Source: Flavobacterium bizetiae
Lineage (GTDB): Bacteria > Bacteroidota > Bacteroidia > Flavobacteriales > Flavobacteriaceae
Length of the DNA stretch: 39,225 nt
Assembly: GCF_902804475.1 (NCBI RefSeq)
Contig: NZ_CADCSU010000159.1
Coordinates: 1-39,225, forward strand
Direction: 5' to 3'
The first letter of the stretch is position 1, and the number at the start of each line of letters is the position of its first letter. Under the pieces are notes generated by a model, which did no database searches, was not told where the DNA came from, and was given only the letters and a program-made list of their open reading frames with translations. Below, one piece after another: positions 14,479 to 22,173 of this stretch. The translations under genes and the position numbers were made by a program.

Positions 14479-15018
14479 ATGGTTTATAAATTTAGAGTAA
14501 TTCTAGACGCCGAAGAAGATATTTTTAGAGACATTGCAATTCTTGAAGATGATACGCTTGAAGATTTACACAATGCCATCTTCAACGCTTTTGGTTTTGA
14601 CGGAATGGAAGTAGCTTCGTTTTATACCTGCGATGAAACTTGGAATCAGGAAGACGAAATTGCACTTTTTGATACCGGAGACGTTCCCGGAGAACAAAAA
14701 ACCATGAGCGATTATCAATTATCTGATATCTTAGATAAAGATAACACCAAAATCATCTATGTATATGACTTCATCAATATGTGGACTTTCTTAGTTGAAT
14801 TGGCTGCTATTGAAGATCAAATTTCAGGAGTTCCTTACCCGGAAACGTTATTCTCTCACGGAGAAATGCCTGACGAAGCCACAGAAAAAAACTTCGAAGC
14901 AGATATGCACGACGATATCTACGGCGAATTTGAAGATGATCTTGACGAAGACGATCTTGACATGTTCGAAGGCGATGACAGCTTTGAAGATTTTGGATTT
15001 GAGGAGAATTGGAATTAA
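14479..15018 (+). CDS. Plasmid pRiA4b ORF3-like domain protein
   Basis: A 179-residue cytoplasmic protein with an N-terminal pRiA4b ORF3-like domain (about 1-115: MVYKFRVILDAEEDIFRDIAI, LEDLHNAIFNAFGFDGMEVASFY, IIYVYDFINMWTFLVEL) and a very acidic tail (about 140-179, rich in Asp/Glu, with DDLDEDDLDMFEGDD). Databases often label such proteins as an IS1096 passenger protein, but no transposase or ends are here and the gene looks like resident chromosomal DNA. The function of the domain is unknown. The stop is followed immediately by the left octamer arm of the 15021-15512 element. Confidence 0.8.
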   Translation: MVYKFRVILDAEEDIFRDIAILEDDTLEDLHNAIFNAFGFDGMEVASFYTCDETWNQEDEIALFDTGDVPGEQKTMSDYQLSDILDKDNTKIIYVYDFINMWTFLVELAAIEDQISGVPYPETLFSHGEMPDEATEKNFEADMHDDIYGEFEDDLDEDDLDMFEGDDSFEDFGFEENWN

Positions 15019-15080
15019 TTTGAGGTTCTAAGGTTCTGAGATGCTAAGGCATTAAGGTTTTATTTTGAAAGTTATTTCTT

Positions 15081-15105
15081 ATTTTTAATTCTTTGAATTA
15101 AAAAT
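15081..15105. promoter_or_regulatory. Perfect 11-bp inverted repeat in the leader of the four-helix gene
   Basis: ATTTTTAATTC (15081-15091) and GAATTAAAAAT (15095-15105) are perfect complements around TTT, ending 7 bp before the ATG at 15113. It could be an operator or an RNA hairpin that limits translation. No clean TAnnTTTG box lies between it and the left arm. Confidence 0.5.
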
Positions 15106-15112
15106 ATCAAAC

Positions 15113-15472
15113 ATGAGTAATTTTAGAAGCTTGCTTATATGGCAAAAATCAATGGCCTTGACAACCAAAATTTATTTTTCAACAAACAATTTTCCAAAAG
15201 AAGAAATTTTCGGATTAACTTCACAAATTAGACGCTGCTCAATTTCAATTCCCAGCAATATTGCCGAAGGATACGGACGAGAAAGCGATAAAGATTTTTT
15301 ACGCTTTTTAAATATTTCGATAGGTTCTTTATTTGAAATGCAAACTCAATTAGAAATTGCTAAAAATATAACCTCCCTTAACGAAGACGAATTTAATAAT
15401 TTATATGAGGACAGTCGCGAAGTAGAAAGAATGTTGGTTTCATTTATTAAAAAAATAAAGATTAGAAACTAA
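15113..15472 (+). CDS. Four-helix-bundle protein, S23/IVP family
   Basis: A 119-residue protein of the four-helix-bundle family first found in 23S rRNA intervening sequences and related to the Avd accessory protein of diversity-generating retroelements. Signatures: FRSLLIWQKSMALTTKIY at the start, FGLTSQIRRCSISIPSNIAEG in helix 2, and FLRFLNISIGSLFEMQTQLEIA in helix 3. Length and motifs are complete, so it should fold. Family members form small oligomers and are thought to bind nucleic acid. This copy is not in rRNA but between two protein genes, framed by inverted octamer arrays (15024-15060 and 15471-15507). The right arm overlaps its stop codon. Confidence 0.9.
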   Translation: MSNFRSLLIWQKSMALTTKIYFSTNNFPKEEIFGLTSQIRRCSISIPSNIAEGYGRESDKDFLRFLNISIGSLFEMQTQLEIAKNITSLNEDEFNNLYEDSREVERMLVSFIKKIKIRN

Positions 15473-15517
15473 ACCTTAGTATCTTAGCAACTTAGAACCT
15501 CAGCACCTAAATAAAAA

Positions 15518-16576
15518 ATGATCAACCTTTTCAACACCCACATCGAGACGCTTGCGATACACCGCGTAGGAAACAAAAGCAGAAACGAAGCTATTTTTTT
15601 ATCAGAACAACCATTTAATCTAAATGATGAAATCGTTCCTTTGATAAAAGAGTACTTTTTTAAGCCTTTTAGAGAGAAAGAAGAAAACTATTATCAGTTT
15701 GCGCACGAAGTCGATTTGGATTACAACGACATGTTTAAATATGCGACTGAGATTTTTGACAATCCGAATAATTTGCAGGAGATTTCAAAAAGAATCACAA
15801 CGCATTTATTTGAGCAGTCAAATCACCCGCACATTAAAAACGGAGAGGTTTACGTAACGTATTTAACAAATCTAAGTATTGATAACAATGTTGTCGATGC
15901 TATCGGAATTTTTAAAAGTGAGCTACAAGCTGACTTTTTACAATTCGAAGAAAAAAACAGTAACCTTGAAATGATCTTGCAACAAGGTATCAACCTGAGC
16001 AAATTAGATAAAGGTTGTTTGATTTTTAATTATAAAAAAGAAGAAGGATATAAAATTCTAACTGTTGATAGTAACCGTTATGACGCGCGTTATTGGTTAG
16101 AGCACTTTTTATCTGTTGACGCTTTTGAAGATGAAAACTTCATCACTAAAAAATACTTGAAATTCTGTCAAAACTTCGCAAAAGATGTTGTTTTGCCAGC
16201 AGAAGACAAAAAAGAAGAAGTAATGTTTATGAACCGTTCTGTGAATTATTTCGCAAAGAATGATCAGTTCGAAGAGCAAAACTTCCTGAATGAAGTATTA
16301 GACAATCCTGACTTGATTCCTGAATTCAAAAACTATAAAGTTGATAAAGGAGAAAAATACAGCATCGAAGATGTAACCTCATTCCCTATTGCCAACGCAG
16401 CAGTATCTGACGCCAGAAAATCGATTAAAAACGTTATTAATCTGGACACTCACATTCAGATCAAAATGGATTTTATCAATCCTGAAAGTGCAGAGAAATT
16501 TGTTGAAAAAGGCTGGGATGAAGAAAAACAAATGTATTACTACTTAGTTTATTTCAATAAAGAAGAAAAAAGCTAA
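15518..16576 (+). CDS. Nucleoid-associated protein, NdpA/YejK family
   Basis: A 352-residue protein of the 37-kDa nucleoid-associated (NdpA/YejK) family. Recognisable parts are the N-terminal LFNTHIETLAIHRVGNKSRNE, GEVYVTYLTNLSIDNNVVDAIGIFKSE in the centre, INLSKLDKGCLIFN, ILTVDSNRYDARYWLEHFL and the C-terminal IANAAVSDARKSIKNVINLDTHIQIKMDF. It has no signal peptide or membrane segment and is predicted to be cytoplasmic, associated with DNA. Its leader is taken up by the right octamer arm that ends about 10 bp before the ATG, so its promoter is probably upstream of the four-helix gene or inside the arm. It ends in a good terminator at 16611-16645. Confidence 0.88.
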   Translation: MINLFNTHIETLAIHRVGNKSRNEAIFLSEQPFNLNDEIVPLIKEYFFKPFREKEENYYQFAHEVDLDYNDMFKYATEIFDNPNNLQEISKRITTHLFEQSNHPHIKNGEVYVTYLTNLSIDNNVVDAIGIFKSELQADFLQFEEKNSNLEMILQQGINLSKLDKGCLIFNYKKEEGYKILTVDSNRYDARYWLEHFLSVDAFEDENFITKKYLKFCQNFAKDVVLPAEDKKEEVMFMNRSVNYFAKNDQFEEQNFLNEVLDNPDLIPEFKNYKVDKGEKYSIEDVTSFPIANAAVSDARKSIKNVINLDTHIQIKMDFINPESAEKFVEKGWDEEKQMYYYLVYFNKEEKS

Positions 16577-16610
16577 GAGTCATTCATTTTCTATTACTTA
16601 CTTAAAACAA

Positions 16611-16645
16611 AAAACGGCAACTACATTCGTAATTGCCGTTTTTTT
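16611..16645. terminator. Rho-independent terminator, bidirectional
   Basis: AAAACGGCAA (16611-16620) pairs with TTGCCGTTTT (16633-16642) and is followed by a T run, between the convergent nucleoid-protein and TetR genes. Confidence 0.85.
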
Positions 16646-16664
16646 ATTTCAGCGCTTTTATACC

Positions 16665-17246
16665 TTATAACATAGAAAATAAAGCTTTCACAATATCATC
16701 GTAAACTTGTTTGTCTCTTTCGCCGCTTCTGGCTAAAACCCTGATTCCGGAATAATTATTAAAAATAAACCGTGCTAAAACTTTCGCACTATTGGCTTTC
16801 GAAATATCTCCTGAATCCTGCCCTTTCTGTACAGCCTTTGTAAAAACTTCTTCCATTACCTTGCTGTTATTTTTTACAATTTTGGCAATCTCTTCATCAT
16901 GCATCGCCAATTCTACCGAAGAATTTACCATAAAACAACCTTTTGTGATTCTGTCTTCTAAACTCTCTATGACTGCTTGTTTAAAGATATCATGCAAAGT
17001 TTCTTTGATATTTTCAGACTGATCAAACAGTTCCATGACTTGCTTTTGTGCATTCTTTTGATAGCGCTGCAACGACTGAGCAAAAAGCTTTTGCTTATCG
17101 CCAAAGGTATCATACAAACTAGAACGACTTAAACCTAAATGCGTTACCAAATCCTGAGCCGATGTTCCATTATACCCTTTGTGCCAGAAAATTTCAATCG
17201 CTTTATCTAAAGCCTGATCTTCGTTAAATTCTTTCGTTCTTGCCAT
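16665..17246 (-). CDS. TetR/AcrR-family repressor
   Basis: Transcription factor of 193 residues from the ATG at 17246 (MARTKEFNEDQAL); the upstream in-frame extension crosses the promoter and is rejected. The N-terminal helix-turn-helix (about 28-50) reads TSAQDLVTHLGLSRSSLYDTFGDK. The C-terminal ligand domain is helical and typical of the one-Cys YxaF-like group (TKGCFMVNSSVELAMHDEEI). It follows the SDR gene on the same strand with 71 bp between. A near-palindrome GGAACGATTGTTCC at 17288-17301 lies upstream of its own -7 box and the same core in perfect form lies before the SDR gene, so it most likely represses both itself and the SDR. The inducer is unknown. Confidence 0.92.
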   Translation of the reverse strand: MARTKEFNEDQALDKAIEIFWHKGYNGTSAQDLVTHLGLSRSSLYDTFGDKQKLFAQSLQRYQKNAQKQVMELFDQSENIKETLHDIFKQAVIESLEDRITKGCFMVNSSVELAMHDEEIAKIVKNNSKVMEEVFTKAVQKGQDSGDISKANSAKVLARFIFNNYSGIRVLARSGERDKQVYDDIVKALFSML

Positions 17247-17269
17247 GACTTCAAAATTAAATTCTTTTG

Positions 17270-17301
17270 CAAAGATACTCAAAATACGGAACGATTGTTC
17301 C
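17270..17301 (-). promoter_or_regulatory. TetR autoregulatory promoter and operator
   Basis: The minus-strand -7 box TATCTTTG (complement of 17270-17277) ends 23 bp before the ATG. The operator GGAACGATTGTTCC (17288-17301), one mismatch from a perfect palindrome, lies in the -7/-33 spacer. It shares its core with the 18121-18150 operator. Confidence 0.75.
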
Positions 17302-17317
17302 TGAATTGGTCAAAAAA

Positions 17318-18070
17318 TTATAATACTGTGTTTACAGTAAGTCCGCCATCTACCACGATTTCTGTTCCTGTAATGAATGATGCATCATCTGAAGCTAAAA
17401 AACTAACTGTTTTTGCTACTTCTGAAGCCTGTCCAAAACGTTTCAATAAAATCTTTTGTCCTAAAGCAGCTCCCAAACCTTCAACTTCTTCTTTTTCTAA
17501 ACCAACTTTACCATACAAAGGAGTTTCGATTGGACCAGGAGAAACCGTATTTACTCTGATCTTTCTTGGTGCTAATTCTCCGGCAAATATTCTGTTTAAA
17601 GATAAAACAGCTGCTTTACTTGCTCCGTATACACTTGAACCCGGCATTCCTAATTGCGCATTTACTGAAGTATTAAAAATAATAGAACCACCATCGTTTA
17701 AAATTGGTAATATTTTTTGAACCGTAAAATAAACTCCTTTTACATTCACATTCATAATACTGTCATAATGCTCTTCTGTAGCCACATCTACTGGAGCGAA
17801 AGCTGCAATTCCTGCATTTAAAAACAAGATATCTACTTTTCCAAACTGAGCTTTTACTTGTTCTACCAAACTATCAATAGATTTTAGATCCGATTGGTCT
17901 GCTACAATTCCGGTAACATTCAATTCTTTTTCGGCTTGAGCCAAAGCTTCTTTGTTTCTTCCTGTTACAATTACTTTTGCACCTTTTGCTACTAAATCTG
18001 CAGCAGCTGCGTAACCAATTCCACTATTTCCACCAGTTACAATTGCTACTTTGTTTTCTAAATTTTTCAT
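17318..18070 (-). CDS. SDR family oxidoreductase
   Basis: Classical short-chain dehydrogenase/reductase of 250 residues. The Rossmann motif is TGGNSGIG (12-19), NAG is at 85-87, and the catalytic residues are N109, S135 (FNTSVN), Y148 and K152 (YGASK). PGPIETP follows at about 178-184. An Arg after the second strand (VTGRNK, R38) points to NADP(H). The substrate is not predictable; paired TetR-SDR genes often respond to reactive or aromatic compounds. Its promoter carries a 30-bp perfect palindrome (18121-18150) overlapping the -7 box, strong evidence for control by the adjacent TetR protein. Confidence 0.93.
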   Translation of the reverse strand: MKNLENKVAIVTGGNSGIGYAAAADLVAKGAKVIVTGRNKEALAQAEKELNVTGIVADQSDLKSIDSLVEQVKAQFGKVDILFLNAGIAAFAPVDVATEEHYDSIMNVNVKGVYFTVQKILPILNDGGSIIFNTSVNAQLGMPGSSVYGASKAAVLSLNRIFAGELAPRKIRVNTVSPGPIETPLYGKVGLEKEEVEGLGAALGQKILLKRFGQASEVAKTVSFLASDDASFITGTEIVVDGGLTVNTVL

Positions 18071-18113
18071 TTTTATTATTATTTAAATTATTGATTATTG
18101 AATTATTATGGTA

Positions 18114-18150
18114 CAAAGATATAATAACGGAACGATCGTTCCGTTATTAT
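18114..18150 (-). promoter_or_regulatory. SDR promoter with 30-bp palindromic TetR operator
   Basis: The -7 box TATCTTTG is the complement of 18114-18121. Directly upstream is a perfect 30-bp palindrome (18121-18150) with core CGGAACGATCGTTCCG; the flanks ATAATAA and TTATTAT are also symmetric. The operator fills the spacer between the -7 and -33 regions, so bound repressor would block RNA polymerase. Confidence 0.85.
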
Positions 18151-18270
18151 TAAAGTTAATATTTCGTTAAAATAACAAACATGCCTGAAAACACTGATTT
18201 ACAGACATTAAAACCTATCGAACTATAGAGGAAAGAAATAATAAAATGTCGTACATTCTTAATATTTGCT

Positions 18271-18278
18271 TAATTTTG
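18271..18278 (+). promoter_or_regulatory. -7 box for the GAF-domain gene
   Basis: TAATTTTG (TAnnTTTG) lies 20 bp before the ATG at 18299; a TTG start at 18266 would fall before it. Confidence 0.55.
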
Positions 18279-18298
18279 TAGTTCAAAAAAAACTTAAC

Positions 18299-20668
18299 AT
18301 GGATATTCATTTACCTAAAGAAAGTCCCTTTAAAACCATAATTTCATTTCATAAATTAATCGAATCTCTTGAAGAAATTGCTTTATCAAATGTAGATTAC
18401 CGAGCAAACTACGCCAAGGCCTTATTAAAACAAATAGAAACCATTCCTGAATTTAGAACTGGTATTCAGGATTTTTCGATCATTAAAAACAATGAAGCTT
18501 TAATCAAAAATTTATTAGCTGATTTGTTCCCGACTGCTTTAACAAACAATGAAATTAAAGCCGTTACGATTCCGTTTCAAAATGTATCTTTCAATTATAC
18601 CGACCGTTTCAAAAAAATCCTGCGCAATGCCGGTGATGAATTTTATATGGAAATTCGTGATTTTGATGATCACCAATTCTATATCAATAACTGCTGTCTT
18701 ATTTTAGGAGTATATTACAAACAAAGAATAGATTTTAATAAACCATTCTTTTATGATATTCCGGACGAAGAAGGAGTTGAAAAGCATTATCGCATTTTGT
18801 ACAATGCTGATTTTATGGAAATCATTCCAAACGAAAATTCTATAGATCTTACTCAGGATGAAATCAACTTGTTGATTGATAATTATAATGATATTGACCT
18901 TTGGAAAGAGAAATTCCCTCCGGGAAGCTGGACTTTAAAAGGATTCGGAATCGTTTCTTTATTTGACGCAACAATCGAAAGCGCTATTTCTAATTTAAAA
19001 AGTAATTTATTAAAACCTGATTCTAAAACCGTTGCAACAGATGAAATTGTAACAAATATTTTTAGATCAATATTTAAAGTTCCGGATTTAAGAGTTGGTT
19101 TTATAGTGTACAATCCAGAAGAAGAAAAATTTCTAAGACCGCTTAAATTCGATCATCAGCTACAAAGTTTTCTGCTTACCAGCGATCAGGAAGTCGATTG
19201 CAAAAATGCCTTTTTTGGTTGTTCATTCGAAAATCTTCTCGACAATAAAGAACTATTTGTAATTTCTGATGTAAAAAAATTCATCGAAGAATCGTCTAAC
19301 AAAAAACTGGGCGAACATTTATTAAAACAAGGCATTCAGAGTTGTGTTTTTGCGCCTGTTATAAAAGACGATCACTTATTGGGTGTTGTAGAACTGGTTT
19401 CTTCGACTGTTAGGGATTTAAATAGTATAAATGCGACTAAACTCGAATTGGTACTTCCCTACTTAACCGATACCATCGATCGCTATAATACAGATATGCA
19501 GCATCAGATTGCATCAATTATTCAGCGTGAATATACTACGATTCACCCAAGTGTGTATTGGAAATTCAAGAAAGAATCTCAAAATTATTTTCAGAATACC
19601 AATCAAACGAAAGATTATATTTTTAAAGAAATTGTTTTTAAAAATGTATATCCGTTATACGGTCAGATCGATATCAAAGGTTCGTCTGAACATCGAAATG
19701 AAACCGTAAAAAGAGATCTTAAAAATCAATTAACGGCTTTATTGAAGATTTTCGAATCTCAGGATCCTAACATCAACTTAGTTCTTTTAGAACAAAGAAA
19801 ATTTGAGTTAGAATCATTCCGCGACGAATTAGACGCTCCTTTAAAAGCAGATACCGAACAATATATTCAGCGTTATATCGAAGAAGAAATTCACCCTCTT
19901 TTAAAGAATACAAAAGAAACTCAAAAGAGCGAAAAACTGGAACGCTTGTATTTTGAAAGTCTCGACGAAAAAAGTGGATTGTTCTATCAGGAAAGAAAGA
20001 AGTTTGACAATGCTATGTCAATCATCAACAAAAGATTAGCAACTGTACTGGATAAAAAACAAGTTGAAGCGCAGGAAATATATCCGCATTATTACGAGCG
20101 TTTTAAAACCGATGGTGTAGAACACAATCTTTATATAGGAGCATCAATTGCACCAACAAAACCCTTCGATATTATGTATTTGCACAATTTACGTTTGTGG
20201 CAATTACAAACTTTATGCGAAATGGAGCTGGAACATCATCAGCTAAAAGAATCGTTGCCTTACGAACTCGACGTAACTTCGCTGATTTTAGTATTTAGTG
20301 CGCCGCTTTCTATTCGTTTTAGAATGGATGAAAAACGTTTTGATGTTGACGGAACTTATAATGCAAGATATGAAGTCGTTAAAAAACGTATAGACAAATC
20401 GAACATTAAAGGAACAAACGAGCGCATTACAGAAAAAGAAAAAATTACAATTGTATACTCTCAAAACAGCGAAGAAGCCGAATATTTAAAATACATTAAA
20501 TATTTACAACATAAAAAAATTCTGGAACCATCAATAGAACAATTCGAAGTCGAAGATCTTCAGGGAGTTTCCGGATTGAGAGCGATTCGCGTAAAAGTGA
20601 TCAATAATAATGCAAATCCGGTAAAACAAAAAATTACCTATCAGGATTTATTAGACGAGCTTAATTAA
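18299..20668 (+). CDS. GAF domain-containing protein of unknown function
   Basis: Large cytoplasmic protein of 789 residues from the ATG at 18299. A GAF domain can be placed at about 240-395 (TNIFRSIFKVPDLRVGFIVYN, IQSCVFAPVIKDDHLLGVVELVS). The N-terminal 240 residues and the C-terminal 400 are not recognised; the latter are charged and helical (VLLEQRKFELESFRDEL, EKLERLYFESLDEKSG) and end in an alpha-beta part (ITIVYSQNSEEAEYLKYIKYL). No kinase, cyclase, GGDEF or HTH motif is visible, so the GAF domain may sense a small molecule and act by contact. It is convergent with an HD/Pycsar-effector-like gene; the two are separated by a hairpin repeat and a terminator. Confidence 0.75.
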   Translation: MDIHLPKESPFKTIISFHKLIESLEEIALSNVDYRANYAKALLKQIETIPEFRTGIQDFSIIKNNEALIKNLLADLFPTALTNNEIKAVTIPFQNVSFNYTDRFKKILRNAGDEFYMEIRDFDDHQFYINNCCLILGVYYKQRIDFNKPFFYDIPDEEGVEKHYRILYNADFMEIIPNENSIDLTQDEINLLIDNYNDIDLWKEKFPPGSWTLKGFGIVSLFDATIESAISNLKSNLLKPDSKTVATDEIVTNIFRSIFKVPDLRVGFIVYNPEEEKFLRPLKFDHQLQSFLLTSDQEVDCKNAFFGCSFENLLDNKELFVISDVKKFIEESSNKKLGEHLLKQGIQSCVFAPVIKDDHLLGVVELVSSTVRDLNSINATKLELVLPYLTDTIDRYNTDMQHQIASIIQREYTTIHPSVYWKFKKESQNYFQNTNQTKDYIFKEIVFKNVYPLYGQIDIKGSSEHRNETVKRDLKNQLTALLKIFESQDPNINLVLLEQRKFELESFRDELDAPLKADTEQYIQRYIEEEIHPLLKNTKETQKSEKLERLYFESLDEKSGLFYQERKKFDNAMSIINKRLATVLDKKQVEAQEIYPHYYERFKTDGVEHNLYIGASIAPTKPFDIMYLHNLRLWQLQTLCEMELEHHQLKESLPYELDVTSLILVFSAPLSIRFRMDEKRFDVDGTYNARYEVVKKRIDKSNIKGTNERITEKEKITIVYSQNSEEAEYLKYIKYLQHKKILEPSIEQFEVEDLQGVSGLRAIRVKVINNNANPVKQKITYQDLLDELN

Positions 20669-20704
20669 TTATTGAATATTCATTTTTGTCGTCCTGATTT
20701 TTAT

Positions 20705-20800
20705 TTTCAGGAGCTAATCCCGCTATACGTTCCAATCTTTTGTGGCTCCCGATAGCTATCGGGACCGCCACAAAAGGATTTCCACTGCTATCGGGGCTAG
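20705..20800 (+). repeat. Hairpin repeat, ATCTTTTGT/ACAAAAGGAT family, copy B
   Basis: The inner stem ATCTTTTGTGGC (20735-20746) pairs with GCCACAAAAGGAT (20767-20779). The loop holds a further perfect palindrome CCCGATAGCTATCGGG (20748-20763). Outer segments AGCTAATCCCGCTAT (20712-20726) and ATCGGGGCT (20790-20798) are shared with copy A. It sits 37 bp after the GAF gene stop and reads in the same direction. The rest of the 300-bp gap holds a diverged GTCGAGATGACA-like half-repeat near 20899-20910 and the terminator at 20928-20966. Confidence 0.85.
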
Positions 20801-20927
20801 GAAAATGGTTTCCATATAGTTTGTTATTTTCAAATGAGTGATCTTCACAATTTAAGAAAAACACTTTACGTTAGTTTCTTGTGGAGATCTCTTGTTCCTC
20901 GAGATGACAAGATTGATGTTATATACG

Positions 20928-20966
20928 AAGCTTTGTCAAAGTTTAAAACTTTGACAAAGCTTTTTT
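20928..20966 (+). terminator. Strong rho-independent terminator
   Basis: AAGCTTTGTCAAAGTTT (20928-20944) and its perfect 17-bp complement (20946-20962) form a hairpin followed by a T run to 20966. It separates the convergent GAF and HD/Pycsar-like genes. A U-tract exists only for the plus strand. Confidence 0.85.
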
Positions 20967-20968
20967 AG

Positions 20969-22147
20969 TTAAATTGATTTAAAAGCGATTACAAAAGCAA
21001 TTACCGTAATAATAATTCCTATCATAAAAAAGTTGTAGGCAATGCGTAACAAGTTGTATTTACGCTGCAAAACCAATCCCAGATAATATAAATCTTTAAT
21101 CATGGTCGAATAAAGATAATCGCGGTCTTTCATCATTTCGTTCATTGCCCAATCGTATTCTTCGAGTGGCATTTTATAGAAATTTCCAAAAAACAATAAG
21201 TTTATCTTTTTTGCCTCTATATCTTCACGTGTAAAAACCCCCGTAGTAACTTTTGGCCTTGTAGAAAGAATGGCAAAAATAATAGTGATCACACTCGAAA
21301 TAAGCATTATAAAAGTCGGAATAACCAAATGCGCATTCTTTGGACTATCTAATTTAGGAATAATCGACGAAAGTGCAATCGAAATAATAATCGCATTTAC
21401 AGACAATAAAATATTGGCTTTACTATCGGCAATTCCGCTTAAACGCGTATGATTTCCTAAAGTTACACGAAACAAAGTATCGACACCGCGATCCGGTTTT
21501 TCGATCTTATCTTTCTTTTTATTTTCCTCTTCTATTTTATCTGCCTCTTTCTTTTTTTGCTTTTCGATTTTCTTTTGCACAAGAAGCAAATTTTTCTCTT
21601 TTAGTGGCTGCCATTTTCTAATCGCATAATCGGTATAAAACCGATGTTTGTTCATTAAAAAATTAAAATTTTCTTTTGCCCATTCAACATTAGAAAAATT
21701 CAAATCCCAGGTATTTTTCAATTCAATACGCAATAATTCGCAGGTCGTTTCATATTCTGCTCCCATAATATGGGCAAAATCAGCATCCTTAATAATTTTC
21801 TCTAGATGTGTTTTCGGAATATATTCTTTTACGGTAGCTAAAATCAAACTCGAAACCGTTGCGATAAATTCGTCTGATTGTTCTTTTTCTTTCAAAAAAG
21901 TGGTGGCAATTTTTACACTTTCTGCTTCGTGATTTTCATACCCTACTATATAACCTGTATCATGAAACCAAGCAGCAACAAGAAGCATTTCTTTCTCATC
22001 TCCTTTAACATCTTCCTTTTTACACAGCTCTTTTACCGCATTTACTACAGTTAAAGTATGGTTAAAATTATGATAAGAATATAGATTAGAAAGTTTATCT
22101 TTGAGTAAATTACTGACGAAATCTTCGGATTGTTCTATTAGATTCAT
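20969..22147 (-). CDS. HD-domain protein with Pycsar-effector-like membrane domain
   Basis: A 392-residue two-part protein. The N-terminal HD phosphohydrolase domain (about 1-185) has metal residues H30 (NFNHT), H62-D63 (WFHDTGY), H73 in YENHEAE and D121/D123 (IKDADFAH), the set used to hydrolyse nucleotides or cyclic nucleotides. A charged linker (KKIEKQKKKEADKIEEENKK, 192-211) leads to a domain resembling PycTM, the membrane effector of Pycsar anti-phage systems (from about 220: TLFRVTLGNHTRLSGIADSK), with membrane segments at about 245-265, 275-298 and 368-390. No cyclase gene is near, so this is an orphan of the type. It may couple a nucleotide signal to the membrane. Start codons with the divergent gene are only 26 bp apart. 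Confidence 0.8.
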   Translation of the reverse strand: MNLIEQSEDFVSNLLKDKLSNLYSYHNFNHTLTVVNAVKELCKKEDVKGDEKEMLLVAAWFHDTGYIVGYENHEAESVKIATTFLKEKEQSDEFIATVSSLILATVKEYIPKTHLEKIIKDADFAHIMGAEYETTCELLRIELKNTWDLNFSNVEWAKENFNFLMNKHRFYTDYAIRKWQPLKEKNLLLVQKKIEKQKKKEADKIEEENKKKDKIEKPDRGVDTLFRVTLGNHTRLSGIADSKANILLSVNAIIISIALSSIIPKLDSPKNAHLVIPTFIMLISSVITIIFAILSTRPKVTTGVFTREDIEAKKINLLFFGNFYKMPLEEYDWAMNEMMKDRDYLYSTMIKDLYYLGLVLQRKYNLLRIAYNFFMIGIIITVIAFVIAFKSI

Positions 22148-22173
22148 GGAGATTTTTTTTATACTACTAAATT

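Larger units (their letters stand above)
15021..15512. mobile_element. Putative element: inverted octamer arrays around a four-helix-bundle gene
   Basis: The left arm (15024-15060) has octamers GGTTCTAA, GGTTCTGA, GATGCTAA, GGCATTAA and then GGTTT. The right arm on the opposite strand (15507-15471) has GGTGCTGA, GGTTCTAA, GTTGCTAA, GATACTAA and then GGTTT. The arms match at 30 of 37 positions without gaps and face inward. They enclose only the gene at 15113-15472 and its leader. The left arm begins just after the stop at 15018 and the right arm fills the leader of the gene at 15518, so the unit looks inserted between two neighbours. The label mobile is inference: no target-site duplication was established. 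The plan resembles 23S rRNA intervening sequences, which carry S23 genes inside a stem. Confidence 0.55.

Noticed and set aside
14479..15018. Insertion-sequence passenger gene
   Set aside because: The name IS1096 passenger is only a database label for the domain; no transposase or element ends are present here.
17247..17282. Upstream in-frame start of the TetR gene
   Set aside because: It would place the -7 box inside the coding sequence; MARTKEF is the usual TetR N-terminus.
20661..20864. Open frame of 67 codons on the minus strand
   Set aside because: It is translated from hairpin repeat copy B; such frames recur wherever the repeat occurs.
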